A stretch of DNA of 64,000 nucleotides from CAMAVH01 sp046297835 (GCA_046297835.1 JBKBHI010000011.1:67527-131526); one strand, 5' to 3'; counted from the stretch's first letter, positions 33,420 through 42,107 are shown. Numbers and translations: made by a program. Notes: a model not told the origin generated them from the sequence alone.

Positions 33420-33451
33420 GCGGTCGTATCCCCATGCGGAGCGGTCGTATC
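33420..33451 (-). repeat. Direct repeat pair upstream of cbpA
   Basis: GCGGTCGTATC occurs at 33420-33430 and 33441-33451, exactly 21 bases apart (two helical turns) and 34 bases before the cbpA start. This spacing suits a regulator binding two sites on one face of the DNA. No known operator is recognised. Confidence 0.6.
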
Positions 33452-33470
33452 ATCTTGGCATAAACGATTT

Positions 33471-33496
33471 CGGCCCGGCAGTCGCCTGCCGGGCCG
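33471..33496 (-). terminator. Hairpin after the 17-kDa antigen-like gene
   Basis: CGGCCCGGCA and TGCCGGGCCG form a perfect 10-base stem around a GTCGCC loop. On the minus strand it is followed by AAATCGTTT, a weak T-tail. It probably ends transcription of the lipoprotein gene before cbpA. Confidence 0.55.
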
Positions 33497-33538
33497 ATCG
33501 CGCCGCCGCCTTTGCAGGGACGGTATGCTATTTGGGAA

Positions 33539-34018
33539 CTAGTTAACGACCTTCCAAGTGCCGTCGGGCTGGCGGCAGGCGGTGCCGTAGGCGCTCTCGG
33601 CCTTGCCGCCGATGCTGACGGTCTGCTGGAATTCGCGGCAATAGGCGCCCGTCGAACTGTCGGTGCCTTCGCGCACCGGCGTGATGGTGCCGTAGTTGCC
33701 GCTCTGCGGATTGCTCCACTGGATGTTCTGGCCGATCGGGGCGGTCTGCGCCTGCTGGTTGGCGCGGTTGGCATATTGCATGTCGGCCTTGTCGAGCGAG
33801 CGGCCGACCTCGCTGCCGACCAGCGCGCCGAGCAGGGTGCCGACCGCGGCGGCGGCGATCTGGCCCGAGCCGCTGCCGAACTGCGCGCCGGCGATGGCGC
33901 CGCCGATGCCGCCGAGCAGCGCGCCGCCGGTCTGCTTCTGGCCGCCGGTGCTTTCGCAGGCGGCGAGCGACAGGCCCATCAGGGCCGCGATGGAAACGCT
34001 GAGGATTTTCTTGGTCAT
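33539..34018 (-). CDS. 17-kDa surface antigen-like glycine-zipper lipoprotein
   Basis: A 159-residue outer-membrane lipoprotein. The signal peptide ends LSLAACES (lipobox). Residues about 30-75 form a glycine-zipper (GGALLGGIGGAIAGAQFG, GTLLGALVGSEVG) as in the Rickettsia 17-kDa antigen, and the C-terminus has the antigen-like GAYCREFQQTVSIGGK and CRQPDGTWKVVN. I started at MTKKILS rather than at the 26-codon longer ORF because it gives a proper signal peptide. Likely role: envelope stability. Confidence 0.88.
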   Translation of the reverse strand: MTKKILSVSIAALMGLSLAACESTGGQKQTGGALLGGIGGAIAGAQFGSGSGQIAAAAVGTLLGALVGSEVGRSLDKADMQYANRANQQAQTAPIGQNIQWSNPQSGNYGTITPVREGTDSSTGAYCREFQQTVSIGGKAESAYGTACRQPDGTWKVVN

Positions 34019-34244
34019 TGCGGTCTTCTTTGCGGTTTGAACGACGGGATAGGCGGAAGCGGGGGTCGCGATGGTCGGAAAGGTCATCTGCCTCACCTTG
34101 GAGCTGGTTGGCTTGGCGGGCCGTCCTTGATTGAACGCCGGACCCCCGGAAAGCCGTTGCCGAACCCGGATTGAGACCGGGATCGATAGAGGAGAGATAC
34201 GGGCGATTTGCGGCGAAAAAAGGGCCGAAGTCGTGCTAAAGCAA

Positions 34245-34256
34245 AGCGTTAACGCT
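34245..34256. promoter_or_regulatory. Short perfect palindrome upstream of pdxH
   Basis: AGCGTTAACGCT is a perfect 12-base palindrome 34 bases before the pdxH ATG, in the divergent gap with the 17-kDa antigen-like gene. It contains a TTAA core. Function unknown; it could be a chance site. Confidence 0.35.
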
Positions 34257-34289
34257 AGCGATCTTCAATAAGTTCCCCAAGATGGTTCC

Positions 34290-34880
34290 ATGAGCGCCCT
34301 CGACGATAGCGACCCGTTCGCCCTATTCGATGCCTGGTTCGCCGAGGCGAAAGCCGGCGAAATCAATGATCCCAACGCCATGTCGCTGGCCACCGCGACG
34401 GCCGACGGCCGGCCTTCGGTCCGCATGGTGCTGCTTAAGGACCATGATTCGCGCGGTTTCGTGTTTTACACCAACTTCCTGAGCCGTAAGGGCGGCGAAC
34501 TGGCCGCCAACGGCCGGGCGGCGCTGCTGTTCCACTGGAAGTCGCTGCGCCGCCAGGTGCGGATCGAAGGCGGCATTTCCGAGGTGACGGCGGCCGAGGC
34601 CGACGATTATTTCCATTCGCGCCCGCGCGACAGCCAGATCGGCGCCTGGGCCTCGCTCCAGTCCGAACCGATGGCCGAGCGCTTCGAGTTGGAGCGCCGC
34701 ATGGCCAGCTTCACCGCCCAGTTCGAGGGCAAGCCGGTGCCGCGTCCGCCCCATTGGTCGGGCTACCGCGTCGCCCCGGAGCTGTTCGAATTCTGGCTCG
34801 ACCGGCCCTTCCGCCTGCACGAGCGCGTCACCTTCGCGCGCGCCGGGAATGGCTGGACAAGCGGCCGGCTCTATCCGTGA
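34290..34880 (+). CDS. pdxH: Pyridoxamine 5'-phosphate oxidase
   Basis: A 196-residue FMN enzyme that oxidises PNP and PMP to pyridoxal phosphate. Characteristic segments: AMSLATATADGRPSVRMVLLK, GFVFYTNFLSRKGGEL, LLFHWKSLRRQVRIEG, and the C-terminal FWLDRPFRLHERVTF. Length is normal. It is followed 6 bases later by a CDF transporter gene. PLP made here serves HemA and the class III aminotransferase encoded in the same window. Confidence 0.96.
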   Translation: MSALDDSDPFALFDAWFAEAKAGEINDPNAMSLATATADGRPSVRMVLLKDHDSRGFVFYTNFLSRKGGELAANGRAALLFHWKSLRRQVRIEGGISEVTAAEADDYFHSRPRDSQIGAWASLQSEPMAERFELERRMASFTAQFEGKPVPRPPHWSGYRVAPELFEFWLDRPFRLHERVTFARAGNGWTSGRLYP

Positions 34881-34886
34881 CGCCCG

Positions 34887-35816
34887 ATGGCCGCGCCGGC
34901 TGATCCCGTCGCCGCCAACGCCGCCCTGATGCGGCGCGCGACCTACGCCTCCGCGGCGGTCGCGCTGCTGCTCATCCTGCTCAAAGCCGGCGCCTGGCTG
35001 ATCACCGATTCGGTCAGCCTGCTCACCACGCTGGTCGATTCGCTGACCGATTTCGGCGCGTCGGCCCTCAACTTGATCGCCGTGCGCCAAGCCTTGCAGC
35101 CGCCGGACCAGCAATATCGTTTCGGCTATGGCAAGGCCGAACCCCTGGCCGGACTGGGCCAGGCGGCGTTCGTCGCCGGCAGCGCCCTCTTTCTCGTCGT
35201 CGAGAGCGTCCGCCGCCTGATCACGCCACAGCCGGTGGGGCAGGAGAGCGTCGGCATCGCCGTGATGCTGATCGCCATGGCGCTCACCTATGCCCTGGTG
35301 CGCTACCAGCGCCGCGTCATCGCCCGCACCGGCTCGCTCGCCATCGGTGCCGACGCGTTGCACTACCAGGGCGATTTTTTCGTCCATGGCGGCGTCATCC
35401 TGGCGCTGCTCGCCAATCTTTGGTTCGACCTGCCGTGGCTCGATCCGCTCTTCGCGCTGGCGGTGGCGGGCTACATCCTGGTCACCGCGCGCGGCATCGC
35501 CGCCGCCTCGCTCGGCGCGCTGATGGACCGCGAATTGCCTGAGGCGGACCGTGAACGCATCCGCGCCATCGCGCGCGCCCATCCCGAGGTCATCGACGTC
35601 CACGACCTCAGAACCCGCTCCGCCGGACTGCAGGTTTTCATCCAATTCCACCTCACTTTGCCCAATACTTTGTCCCTGCTGCGTGCGCACGAGATCGCCG
35701 ACGCCATCGAGAGCGAGGTGCGGGCGGCCTTTCCAGGGTCCGGCGTGATCGTCCATCAGGACCCCGAAGGGGTGGTGGAAGGTTGGGCCACCCAGGGCGT
35801 GCGGCGCTTCCATTAG
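34887..35816 (+). CDS. Cation diffusion facilitator (FieF-like) metal exporter
   Basis: A 309-residue inner-membrane metal/proton antiporter with about six membrane segments and a C-terminal cytoplasmic ferredoxin-like domain (VIDVHDLRTRSAGLQVFIQFH). The intramembrane zinc-site residues are visible as DSLTDFGAS in the second segment and HYQGDFFVHGG in the fifth, the FieF/YiiP DD-HD pattern. It probably exports Zn or Fe(II). Confidence 0.92.
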   Translation: MAAPADPVAANAALMRRATYASAAVALLLILLKAGAWLITDSVSLLTTLVDSLTDFGASALNLIAVRQALQPPDQQYRFGYGKAEPLAGLGQAAFVAGSALFLVVESVRRLITPQPVGQESVGIAVMLIAMALTYALVRYQRRVIARTGSLAIGADALHYQGDFFVHGGVILALLANLWFDLPWLDPLFALAVAGYILVTARGIAAASLGALMDRELPEADRERIRAIARAHPEVIDVHDLRTRSAGLQVFIQFHLTLPNTLSLLRAHEIADAIESEVRAAFPGSGVIVHQDPEGVVEGWATQGVRRFH

Positions 35817-35919
35817 GCTTGATCTAGCGCAATTTTTTCCTAGGCCATGCGGGCTAGGGTGGAACAGCACCCCCGTCCAGCCCGTTAAGTTCCGGAACGC
35901 TCGGCAAGGAGATCGCCTC

Positions 35920-36783
35920 ATGACCATCAAAAGCATCCTCGTCCCGCTGTCGGACGCCCGCACGGGCAAAAACGCCCTGAAGGCGGCGGTCGGCCTGGCC
36001 AAGAGCTTCGACGCCCATCTGACGGCGCTGCACGTGCGGCCCGATCCGCGCGCCGTCGCCGTCGATTACGTCGGCGAGGCGGTCTCGGGCGCGATGATCG
36101 AGAGCATGATGAAATCGGCGCAGGACCGCTCCGCCGCCGACCTCAAGAGCGCGCGCAAATTGTTCGACGCCGCGTGCGCCGCCGGCGGCCTCAAGCTCGC
36201 CGAGCGCGGCACTGGGGCCAAAGGGGCGAGCGCCTCGTGGCGTCAGGAAATCGGCTATGAGGACCGTTGGCTGCAAATGCATGGCCGGTTCGCCGACATC
36301 GTCGTCGTCGGCCGCGCTCTCGGCGACGAAGATCTCGCCGCCAAACTGTCGCTCGAGACGGCGCTGATCGAGACCGGCCGGCCGATCCTGCTCGCGCCGC
36401 CCAAATTGCCGGCCAAGCTCGGCGTCAACATCGCGATCGCCTGGAAGGCGAGCGCCGAGGCGGCGCGCGCCGTCGAGGCGGCCAAGGCGTTTTTCCCCAC
36501 CGCCAAATCGGTGACGATCCTCAGCGCCAAGGAATCGGACACGGATCAGCGGCCCGACGAATTGGCCGCCTATCTCGCCTGGCACGGCATCAAGGCGAGC
36601 GTCTCAAAGCTGCGCGCCGCCGACAATGTCGGCGCGTCGCTGCTGTCCGCCGCCGCCAAGGCCGGCGCCGACATGATGGTGATGGGCGCCTACGGCCACA
36701 GCCGGATGCGCGAGATGATCTTCGGCGGCGTCACCCGCCATGTCATCGCCAAGGCCAACCTGCCCATCCTCATGGCCCATTAG
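35920..36783 (+). CDS. Universal stress protein, tandem-domain
   Basis: A 287-residue protein with two UspA-like domains. The N-terminal half (SILVPLSDARTG) has lost a clear ATP loop. The C-terminal half ends MMVMGAYGHSRMREMIFGGVTRHVI, the G-2x-G-9x-G(S/T) nucleotide-binding pattern. AAGGAG precedes the ATG. It is paralogous to the protein at 45370-46206. Cytoplasmic stress role, details unknown. Confidence 0.88.
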   Translation: MTIKSILVPLSDARTGKNALKAAVGLAKSFDAHLTALHVRPDPRAVAVDYVGEAVSGAMIESMMKSAQDRSAADLKSARKLFDAACAAGGLKLAERGTGAKGASASWRQEIGYEDRWLQMHGRFADIVVVGRALGDEDLAAKLSLETALIETGRPILLAPPKLPAKLGVNIAIAWKASAEAARAVEAAKAFFPTAKSVTILSAKESDTDQRPDELAAYLAWHGIKASVSKLRAADNVGASLLSAAAKAGADMMVMGAYGHSRMREMIFGGVTRHVIAKANLPILMAH

Positions 36784-36793
36784 GTCCGCCGCC

Positions 36794-37156
36794 ATGCTCA
36801 AGAAAATCCGTTTGGAATTGGCGCGCACGCCGGATCGCCCCGACGGCGATCCCGATGTCGCCTATGAGATCGTCGCGCCGCTGGATTCCAGCGGCCATCT
36901 CGACGCCGAAGGCTGGCGCGCCCATCGCGCCGATTGCCGGGTGGCGCATTTCCGCCCAGGCCGGCCGGTCGAAACCGGCGTGCTGCTGCACCGGCCGGGC
37001 GGCGCTTGGGCGATCTCCTACCGCCCCGGCGAGGAAGACAACGAGGCGCTGTTCAAGCTCGACCGCCATCTGCTCAAGCCCGGCGAATATGTCTCGATCG
37101 CCGGCCATGACGGCGCGGCGCTGCCTTACAAGGTGGCCAGCGTCGAAACGGTCTGA
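36794..37156 (+). CDS. Small protein of unknown function downstream of a universal stress protein
   Basis: A 120-residue soluble, charged protein starting MLKKIRLELART. Recognisable stretches are YEIVAPLDSSGHLDAEGWRAH, TGVLLHRPGGAWAISYRPG and LLKPGEYVSIAGHDG. There is no signal peptide or membrane segment. I do not recognise a named domain, though the overall pattern looks conserved enough to be a real family. It follows the universal stress protein gene by 10 bases and is probably cotranscribed. Confidence 0.75.
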   Translation: MLKKIRLELARTPDRPDGDPDVAYEIVAPLDSSGHLDAEGWRAHRADCRVAHFRPGRPVETGVLLHRPGGAWAISYRPGEEDNEALFKLDRHLLKPGEYVSIAGHDGAALPYKVASVETV

Positions 37157-37221
37157 CGAAGGCTTGCGAACGGCTCTCAACGCCCTGGCGCGCGGCGCTC
37201 GCCTCCGCTAACGTCGCGGCC

Positions 37222-37968
37222 ATGAGCGACAGTCCCGCCAAACCGACCGTCATCCTGACCGGCGCAAGCCGCGGCATCGGCCATGCCACCGTCAAGCGCT
37301 TCAGCGAGGCGGGCTGGCGCGTCATCACCTGCTCGCGCGAGGAGGTGCCGGACGATTGCCGGCGCGATCCCAACTGGCACGCGCACATTTCCGCCGACTT
37401 GGCCGAAGCGGACGCGCAAGCCGCCTTCATCGACAAGGCGCTGAAGATTCTCGACGGCGGGCCGCTCGGCGCGCTGGTGAACAACGCCGGCGTCTCGCCG
37501 AAAACGCCCTATCAGGAGCGCCTTGGCGTGCTCAACGGCGATCTTGGCGCGTGGCGCGAAGTGTTCGAGCTCAACCTGTTCGCGCCGCTGCGCCTGTCGC
37601 GCGGTTTGGCGAGCGCTTTGCACAAGGGGGGCGGCGCGGTGGTCAACGTCACCTCCATCGCCGGCCACGCCATCCATCCTTTCGCCGGCTCGGCCTACAG
37701 CATCTCCAAGGCGGCCCTCTCGTCGCTGACGCGCGAGATGGCCGCGGAGTTCGCCGAGCTCGGCGTGCGCGTCAACGCTGTCGCGCCCGGCGAGATCGAG
37801 ACGGTGATGCTGTCGCCGGCCACCGAGACGCTGCTGCCGCGCATCCCCTTAAAGCGTCTCGGCAAGCCCGACGACGTCGCCTCGGTGATCTTTTTTCTCT
37901 GCTCCGCCGACGCGGCTTACGTCAGCGGGGCGGAGATTTTCGTCACCGGCGGCCAGCACCTGTATTAA
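37222..37968 (+). CDS. Short-chain dehydrogenase/reductase
   Basis: A 248-residue classical SDR. The cofactor motif is TGASRGIGHAT, the NNAG motif is VNNAGVSPK, and the catalytic YxxxK is in SAYSISKAALSSLTREMA, with the serine in VTSIAG. The C-terminal GADAAYVSGAEIFVTGG-like end is typical of FabG-type oxidoreductases. Substrate unknown. It ends 8 bases before the convergent GST gene. Confidence 0.9.
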   Translation: MSDSPAKPTVILTGASRGIGHATVKRFSEAGWRVITCSREEVPDDCRRDPNWHAHISADLAEADAQAAFIDKALKILDGGPLGALVNNAGVSPKTPYQERLGVLNGDLGAWREVFELNLFAPLRLSRGLASALHKGGGAVVNVTSIAGHAIHPFAGSAYSISKAALSSLTREMAAEFAELGVRVNAVAPGEIETVMLSPATETLLPRIPLKRLGKPDDVASVIFFLCSADAAYVSGAEIFVTGGQHLY

Positions 37969-37976
37969 GCGTTTGC

Positions 37977-38576
37977 TTAGGCGAGGCCCTGGACCTTGAG
38001 GGCTTCCATCACCTTCGGCCGGGCCATGACGCGCTCGAAATAAGCCTTCACGTTGGCCGGCAGGGGAATCTCGAATTTCTGCGCCCAGCGCAAGGTGACG
38101 AACAGGTAAGCGTCGGCCACCGTGAAATTCTTGCCCGTGAGATAATCCTGGCTGCCGAGCTTCTCGCCGATATGGCCGTAACGGCCGGCGAGCTTCTTCT
38201 TGGTCGCCTCTTTCATCTCGTCGCCGCAGGCGGGATTGAAAAAATTGCTGAACTGCTTGTGCAACTCTGTGCTGATGAAGTTCAGCCATTCCTGCAAGCG
38301 GTAGCGCTCCATCGTGCCGTTGGCCGGCGCGAGGTTGGCGGCCGGGACCTTGTCGGCGAGATATTGCACGATGGCCGGGCCTTCGGTGAGCGTCTGGCCA
38401 TCGTCGAGTTCGAGCGTCGGCACGTAGCCCTTGGGATTGACCGCGAGATAATCGCTGCCGTCCTCGACCTTCTTGGCTTTCAAATCGACCTTGAGCGCGC
38501 TGTGCGGCAGGCCCGCTTCGCACAAGACGATATGCGGCGACAGGGCGCAGCTGCCCGGACTGTAATAGAGCTTCAT
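37977..38576 (-). CDS. Glutathione S-transferase, beta-class-like
   Basis: A 199-residue GST. The thioredoxin-like N-terminal domain begins MKLYYSPGSCALSPHIVL, with Ser and Cys positions matching bacterial beta-class GstA, and GYVPTLELDDGQTLTEGPAIVQYL is the glutathione-binding segment. The C-terminal helical domain contains LTGKNFTVADAYLFV. It conjugates or reduces electrophiles with glutathione; the physiological substrate is not evident. Confidence 0.92.
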   Translation of the reverse strand: MKLYYSPGSCALSPHIVLCEAGLPHSALKVDLKAKKVEDGSDYLAVNPKGYVPTLELDDGQTLTEGPAIVQYLADKVPAANLAPANGTMERYRLQEWLNFISTELHKQFSNFFNPACGDEMKEATKKKLAGRYGHIGEKLGSQDYLTGKNFTVADAYLFVTLRWAQKFEIPLPANVKAYFERVMARPKVMEALKVQGLA

Positions 38577-38616
38577 CGGCTACTCCTACTGAGGCTTGGG
38601 AAACGGATCCGTTCGG

Positions 38617-39348
38617 CTAGTCAGCCTGAGCGGTGTCCAGGGGAAGGAAGGAATCGCGGCCGGCGATCTCGCGGATCAGCTTGCTGCGCACGGCATTGGC
38701 GAAATCCTCGAAGCCCTCCGCCGGCACCGAGAAGGCGCCGGGGCCGCCGATGACTTGGGTCTCGTAATAAGATTCGAGGCGCGGCTCCAGGCCGAGAATC
38801 GGCAGGCCGTTGATGGTGATGCCTTGGGCCACGACATGGTCGCGCGCCACGCTCGCCGGGCGGCCGCGGTTGGTCGGGCCGTCGCCCGAAATGTCGATGA
38901 CGCGGCGCGCAGCTTCGAAGCCGTTGTTCTCGAATAGGGTTGCGGCGTGATAGAGCGCCTCGCCGACGGCGGTGCCGCCGCCGATGTAGGTGGTGCGCGG
39001 CAGATCGTCGAGCTTTTGCGCGAAGGCTTCGGCGCTGGCGGCGCTGTCGATCTGGGTCCAGTCGATGACGATCTTCTGCAGATCGATGCCGGTCCATTCG
39101 ACGAAGACCACGGCGATGCGCTGCATGCCGCCGCCGCGGATCGCGTCGATCACGCGCTTGTCGCGGAACGCCTGGGCGTAGCCGGCGCGTTGCAGCCTGA
39201 ATTCCTGATCGTCGATGCTGCGCGAGACGTCGGCGGTGAGCACCAGTTCGAGATCGACCGGCGTGTCGGCGGCGCGCGCCGGCGATGTCCACCACAGGGC
39301 CGCGACGGCCGCCGCCGCGATGACCGAAGCGATGCGCCGGGCGAGCAT
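38617..39348 (-). CDS. DUF1194 secreted von Willebrand A-like protein (copy A)
   Basis: A 243-residue exported protein. Residues 1-26 are a signal peptide ending SPARAAD. DUF1194 has a von Willebrand A fold; the metal-ion site DxSxS is seen in VLTADVSRSIDDQEF, followed by QRAGYAQAFRDKRV, TYIGGGTAVGEALYHA and ISGDGPTNRG. It lies 3 bases downstream of a close paralogue on the same strand. Such proteins are expected to bind other proteins in the periplasm through Mg or Ca; no function is established. Confidence 0.88.
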   Translation of the reverse strand: MLARRIASVIAAAAVAALWWTSPARAADTPVDLELVLTADVSRSIDDQEFRLQRAGYAQAFRDKRVIDAIRGGGMQRIAVVFVEWTGIDLQKIVIDWTQIDSAASAEAFAQKLDDLPRTTYIGGGTAVGEALYHAATLFENNGFEAARRVIDISGDGPTNRGRPASVARDHVVAQGITINGLPILGLEPRLESYYETQVIGGPGAFSVPAEGFEDFANAVRSKLIREIAGRDSFLPLDTAQAD

Positions 39349-39351
39349 GAT

Positions 39352-40125
39352 CTACCTCGTGTCTGCGGTTGCGGCGTCGGCGCTCGGCGGCGCTGGGTCG
39401 CGCTGGGCGATCTCGACGGGACGGAAGTCGTCGCGGCCGGCGATCTCGCGGATCAGCTTGCTGCGGACGGCGTTGGCGAAATCCTCGAAGCCTTCGGCCG
39501 GCATGGAGAAGGCGCCGGGGCCGCCGATCACTTCGCTCTGGTAAAACTCCGCGAGAAAGGGCTCGGAGCCCAGGATCGGCAAGCCGTTGATGACGATGCC
39601 CTGGGCGACGACGAAATCGCGCACCGGCGCGGCCGGCATGCCGTTGCGGGTGCGGCCGTCGCCGGACAAGTCGATGACGCGGCGCTCGGCTTCGAAGCCG
39701 TTGTTGTCGAACAGCTTGGCGCTGTAAAGCAGCGCTTCGCCGATCGCCGTGCCGCCGCCTAAGAAAAAGGCGCGGGGCAAGCTCTCCAGCTTTTCGGCGA
39801 AGGCGTAGGCGCTCTCCGCGTCTTCGAGCAACGTCCAGTCGATCACGACCTGCTGCATATGGGCGGCCGCCCATTCGACGAAGACCACGGCGATGCGCCG
39901 CATGCCGCCGCTGCGTATGGCGTCGATCACGCGCTTGTCGCGGAACGCCTCGGCGTAGCCGCGCCGTTGCAGGAGAAACTCCTGATCGTCGACGCTGCGA
40001 GAGACGTCGGCGGAAAGCACCAATTCGAGGTCGACCGGGATGTCGGCGGCGCGCGCCGGCAAGGTCCAACAGACGGCCGAAACGGCCAGCGCCGCGATGA
40101 AGGAAACGACGCGGCTGCCGGCCAT
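39352..40125 (-). CDS. DUF1194 secreted von Willebrand A-like protein (copy B)
   Basis: A 257-residue paralogue of the preceding protein, with signal peptide (LPARAAD) and MIDAS motif ADVSRSVDDQEF. It shares long blocks with copy A (IGGPGAFSMPAEGFEDFANAV and EIAGRD), so the two arose by tandem duplication. Copy B has a longer C-terminal tail rich in Pro and Ala. It is 3 bases from the upstream PadR-like gene, so all three are likely one transcript. Confidence 0.88.
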   Translation of the reverse strand: MAGSRVVSFIAALAVSAVCWTLPARAADIPVDLELVLSADVSRSVDDQEFLLQRRGYAEAFRDKRVIDAIRSGGMRRIAVVFVEWAAAHMQQVVIDWTLLEDAESAYAFAEKLESLPRAFFLGGGTAIGEALLYSAKLFDNNGFEAERRVIDLSGDGRTRNGMPAAPVRDFVVAQGIVINGLPILGSEPFLAEFYQSEVIGGPGAFSMPAEGFEDFANAVRSKLIREIAGRDDFRPVEIAQRDPAPPSADAATADTR

Positions 40126-40128
40126 GGC

Positions 40129-40716
40129 TTACCTTGCTTGCGGTGTCGGGGCTTGCGGGGGCGGAGCGTCGCCGGGAAGCGCGCCGAGCTTGACGCCGAG
40201 GCGCTCGAACCAGGCGAGGCGCTCCTCGGCCTGGGCGATGTCGTGGTCGAGCCAATCGGCGAAGGCGCTGCCTTTGGCGGCGGCCTGCTGGTTGCACAGG
40301 CCGATCAAGCGGGCGAGTTCGGCGCGGCAGGCTTCGGCGAGCAGCGCCGCCTGGTCGCGCTGGGCGGCCGGCGGCAGTTGCGGCAAGAAGCGCATTTTCA
40401 GCGCGACGACGAGCTTATTGAGATCGTTGAAGGGCGCGCGGACGGTGGCCTGCATCAGTCCGTCGAGTTCGGCGCGGCCCTTGGCGGTGATCGTCAGCTT
40501 GCCGACGCCGCCGTCTTCGCATTGCTCGACGAGGCCTTCGTAGCGCAGCAATTCGAGCGACGCGCCCATGGCTTCGGGCGAGGGGCCCATGATGTGCGAG
40601 ACGAAGGCGCGCAGGTCGCGCGCCAGATCGCCATAGGCGGCGGGCGCTTCGGCGAGCATGCCGAGGGCGGCCAGGCGGAGCGCTTCGCGGGGCATCAGGG
40701 AATGGTCGGGAAACAT
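40129..40716 (-). CDS. PadR-like winged-helix protein
   Basis: A 195-residue protein. The N-terminal 75 residues look like a PadR-type winged helix (ALRLAALGMLAEAPAAYGDL, LLRYEGLVEQCEDGG, LTITAKGRAELDGLM). The C-terminal part is helical (PPAAQRDQAALLAEACRAELARL) and could mediate dimerisation, as in PadR regulators. It lies 15 bases after hemA and directly before two DUF1194 genes. It may regulate these neighbours; no operator was identified. Confidence 0.65.
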   Translation of the reverse strand: MFPDHSLMPREALRLAALGMLAEAPAAYGDLARDLRAFVSHIMGPSPEAMGASLELLRYEGLVEQCEDGGVGKLTITAKGRAELDGLMQATVRAPFNDLNKLVVALKMRFLPQLPPAAQRDQAALLAEACRAELARLIGLCNQQAAAKGSAFADWLDHDIAQAEERLAWFERLGVKLGALPGDAPPPQAPTPQAR

Positions 40717-40731
40717 GCCTAGCCCCCTGCC

Positions 40732-41946
40732 TTAAGCCGCCGCGCGGCGGATTTCGAGGCGCGACCAGACGTCGCAGAGGGCGGCGACCAGCCGGTCCAT
40801 CATCTCGTCGGTGTGCTGGGGCGTCGGCGTGATGCGCAGGCGCTCGGCGCCGCGCGGCACGGTCGGGAAATTGATCGGCTGGATGTAGATGGCGTGGCGC
40901 TCGAGCAACTCGTCGCTCGCCAGCTTGCATAGGCGCGCGTCGCCGACCAGCACCGGCACGATGTGGCTTTCCGACGGCATGACGGGCAGGCCGGCCTCGG
41001 CGAGCAGGCGCTTGAGGCGCGCGGCGCGCTCCTGCTGGGCGCGGCGCTCGGCGTCGCTGGCTTTGAGGTGGCGGATGCTGGCGAGCGCGGCGGCGGCGAC
41101 CGCCGGCGGCATCGACGAGGTGAAGATGAAGCCGGGCGCGAAGCTGCGCACCACGTCGATCAGCGCGGCGCTGGCGGCGATGTAGCCGCCGTGCGCGCCG
41201 ATCGCCTTGGCGAGCGTGCCCTCGATCACGGTGAGGCGGTGCGACAGGCCTTCGCGGTCGCAGATGCCGCCGCCGCGCGGGCCGTACATTCCGACGGCGT
41301 GGACCTCGTCGATGTAGGTCATCGCGCCGTATGTGTCGGCGAGATCGCAGATGGCGGCGATGGGGGCGACGTCGCCGTCCATCGAATAGACCGATTCGAA
41401 GGCGATCAATTTGGGCGCGGCGGGATCGGCGGCGCGCAGCAATTGCTCGAGATGCGCGACGTCGTTGTGGCGAAAGATGCGCTTCTCGGCGCCGGAATGG
41501 CGGATGCCCTGGATCATCGAGGCGTGGTTCAGCGCGTCGGAGAAGACGATGCAGCCCGGCATCAGGCGCGCCAGGGTGCTGAGCGTCGCCTCGTTGGAGA
41601 CGTAGCCCGACGTGAATATCAGCGCCGCGTCCTTGCCGTGCAGGTCGGCGATCTCGCGTTCGAGCAGCACATGATAATGGTTGGTGCCGGAGATGTTGCG
41701 CGTGCCGCCGGCTCCCGCGCCGCATTTGGCGATGGCTTCGCGCATGGCGTCGAGCACCGCCGGATGCTGGCCCATGCCGAGATAGTCGTTGCTGCACCAG
41801 ACGGTGACTTCGCCTTTGCCGCTATCGTTGTGATAGCGCGCGGCCGGAAAGGCGCCGGCGCGGCGCTCCAGATCGGCGAAGACGCGGTAGCGCCCTTCGG
41901 CTTTCAGCCGGGCGATGGCGTCGGCGAAGAAGGCATCGTAATTCAT
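40732..41946 (-). CDS. hemA: 5-aminolevulinate synthase
   Basis: A 404-residue PLP enzyme that condenses glycine and succinyl-CoA, the first step of tetrapyrrole synthesis in alphaproteobacteria (Shemin pathway). The cofactor lysine is Lys247 in IEGTLAKAIGAHGG; YIDEVHAVGMYGPRGGG contains the PLP-nitrogen aspartate, and VWCSNDYLGMGQHP is the N-terminal glycine-rich region. Length is normal. Its product feeds heme and cobalamin, which connects with the B12-riboswitch locus. Confidence 0.97.
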   Translation of the reverse strand: MNYDAFFADAIARLKAEGRYRVFADLERRAGAFPAARYHNDSGKGEVTVWCSNDYLGMGQHPAVLDAMREAIAKCGAGAGGTRNISGTNHYHVLLEREIADLHGKDAALIFTSGYVSNEATLSTLARLMPGCIVFSDALNHASMIQGIRHSGAEKRIFRHNDVAHLEQLLRAADPAAPKLIAFESVYSMDGDVAPIAAICDLADTYGAMTYIDEVHAVGMYGPRGGGICDREGLSHRLTVIEGTLAKAIGAHGGYIAASAALIDVVRSFAPGFIFTSSMPPAVAAAALASIRHLKASDAERRAQQERAARLKRLLAEAGLPVMPSESHIVPVLVGDARLCKLASDELLERHAIYIQPINFPTVPRGAERLRITPTPQHTDEMMDRLVAALCDVWSRLEIRRAAA

Positions 41947-42107
41947 GGCGGCGGAACGCTCGGGAGACGCTGACGGGACGCCGCGCGGCGAGGCGGCGCG
42001 GCTTGCGAAATATTAGCAGGGGGGCGGGCGGGCCGCCAACCCTGTCGGCCGCCTTGGCCAGAGCGAGTTTCTCTAAGGAAACCCGAGAGTTAAGCGGAAC
42101 ATTCCGC

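Noticed and set aside
38617..40125. Reading the DUF1194 pair as one gene broken by a frameshift
   Set aside because: Each copy has its own signal peptide, metal site and stop, so they are two intact paralogues.
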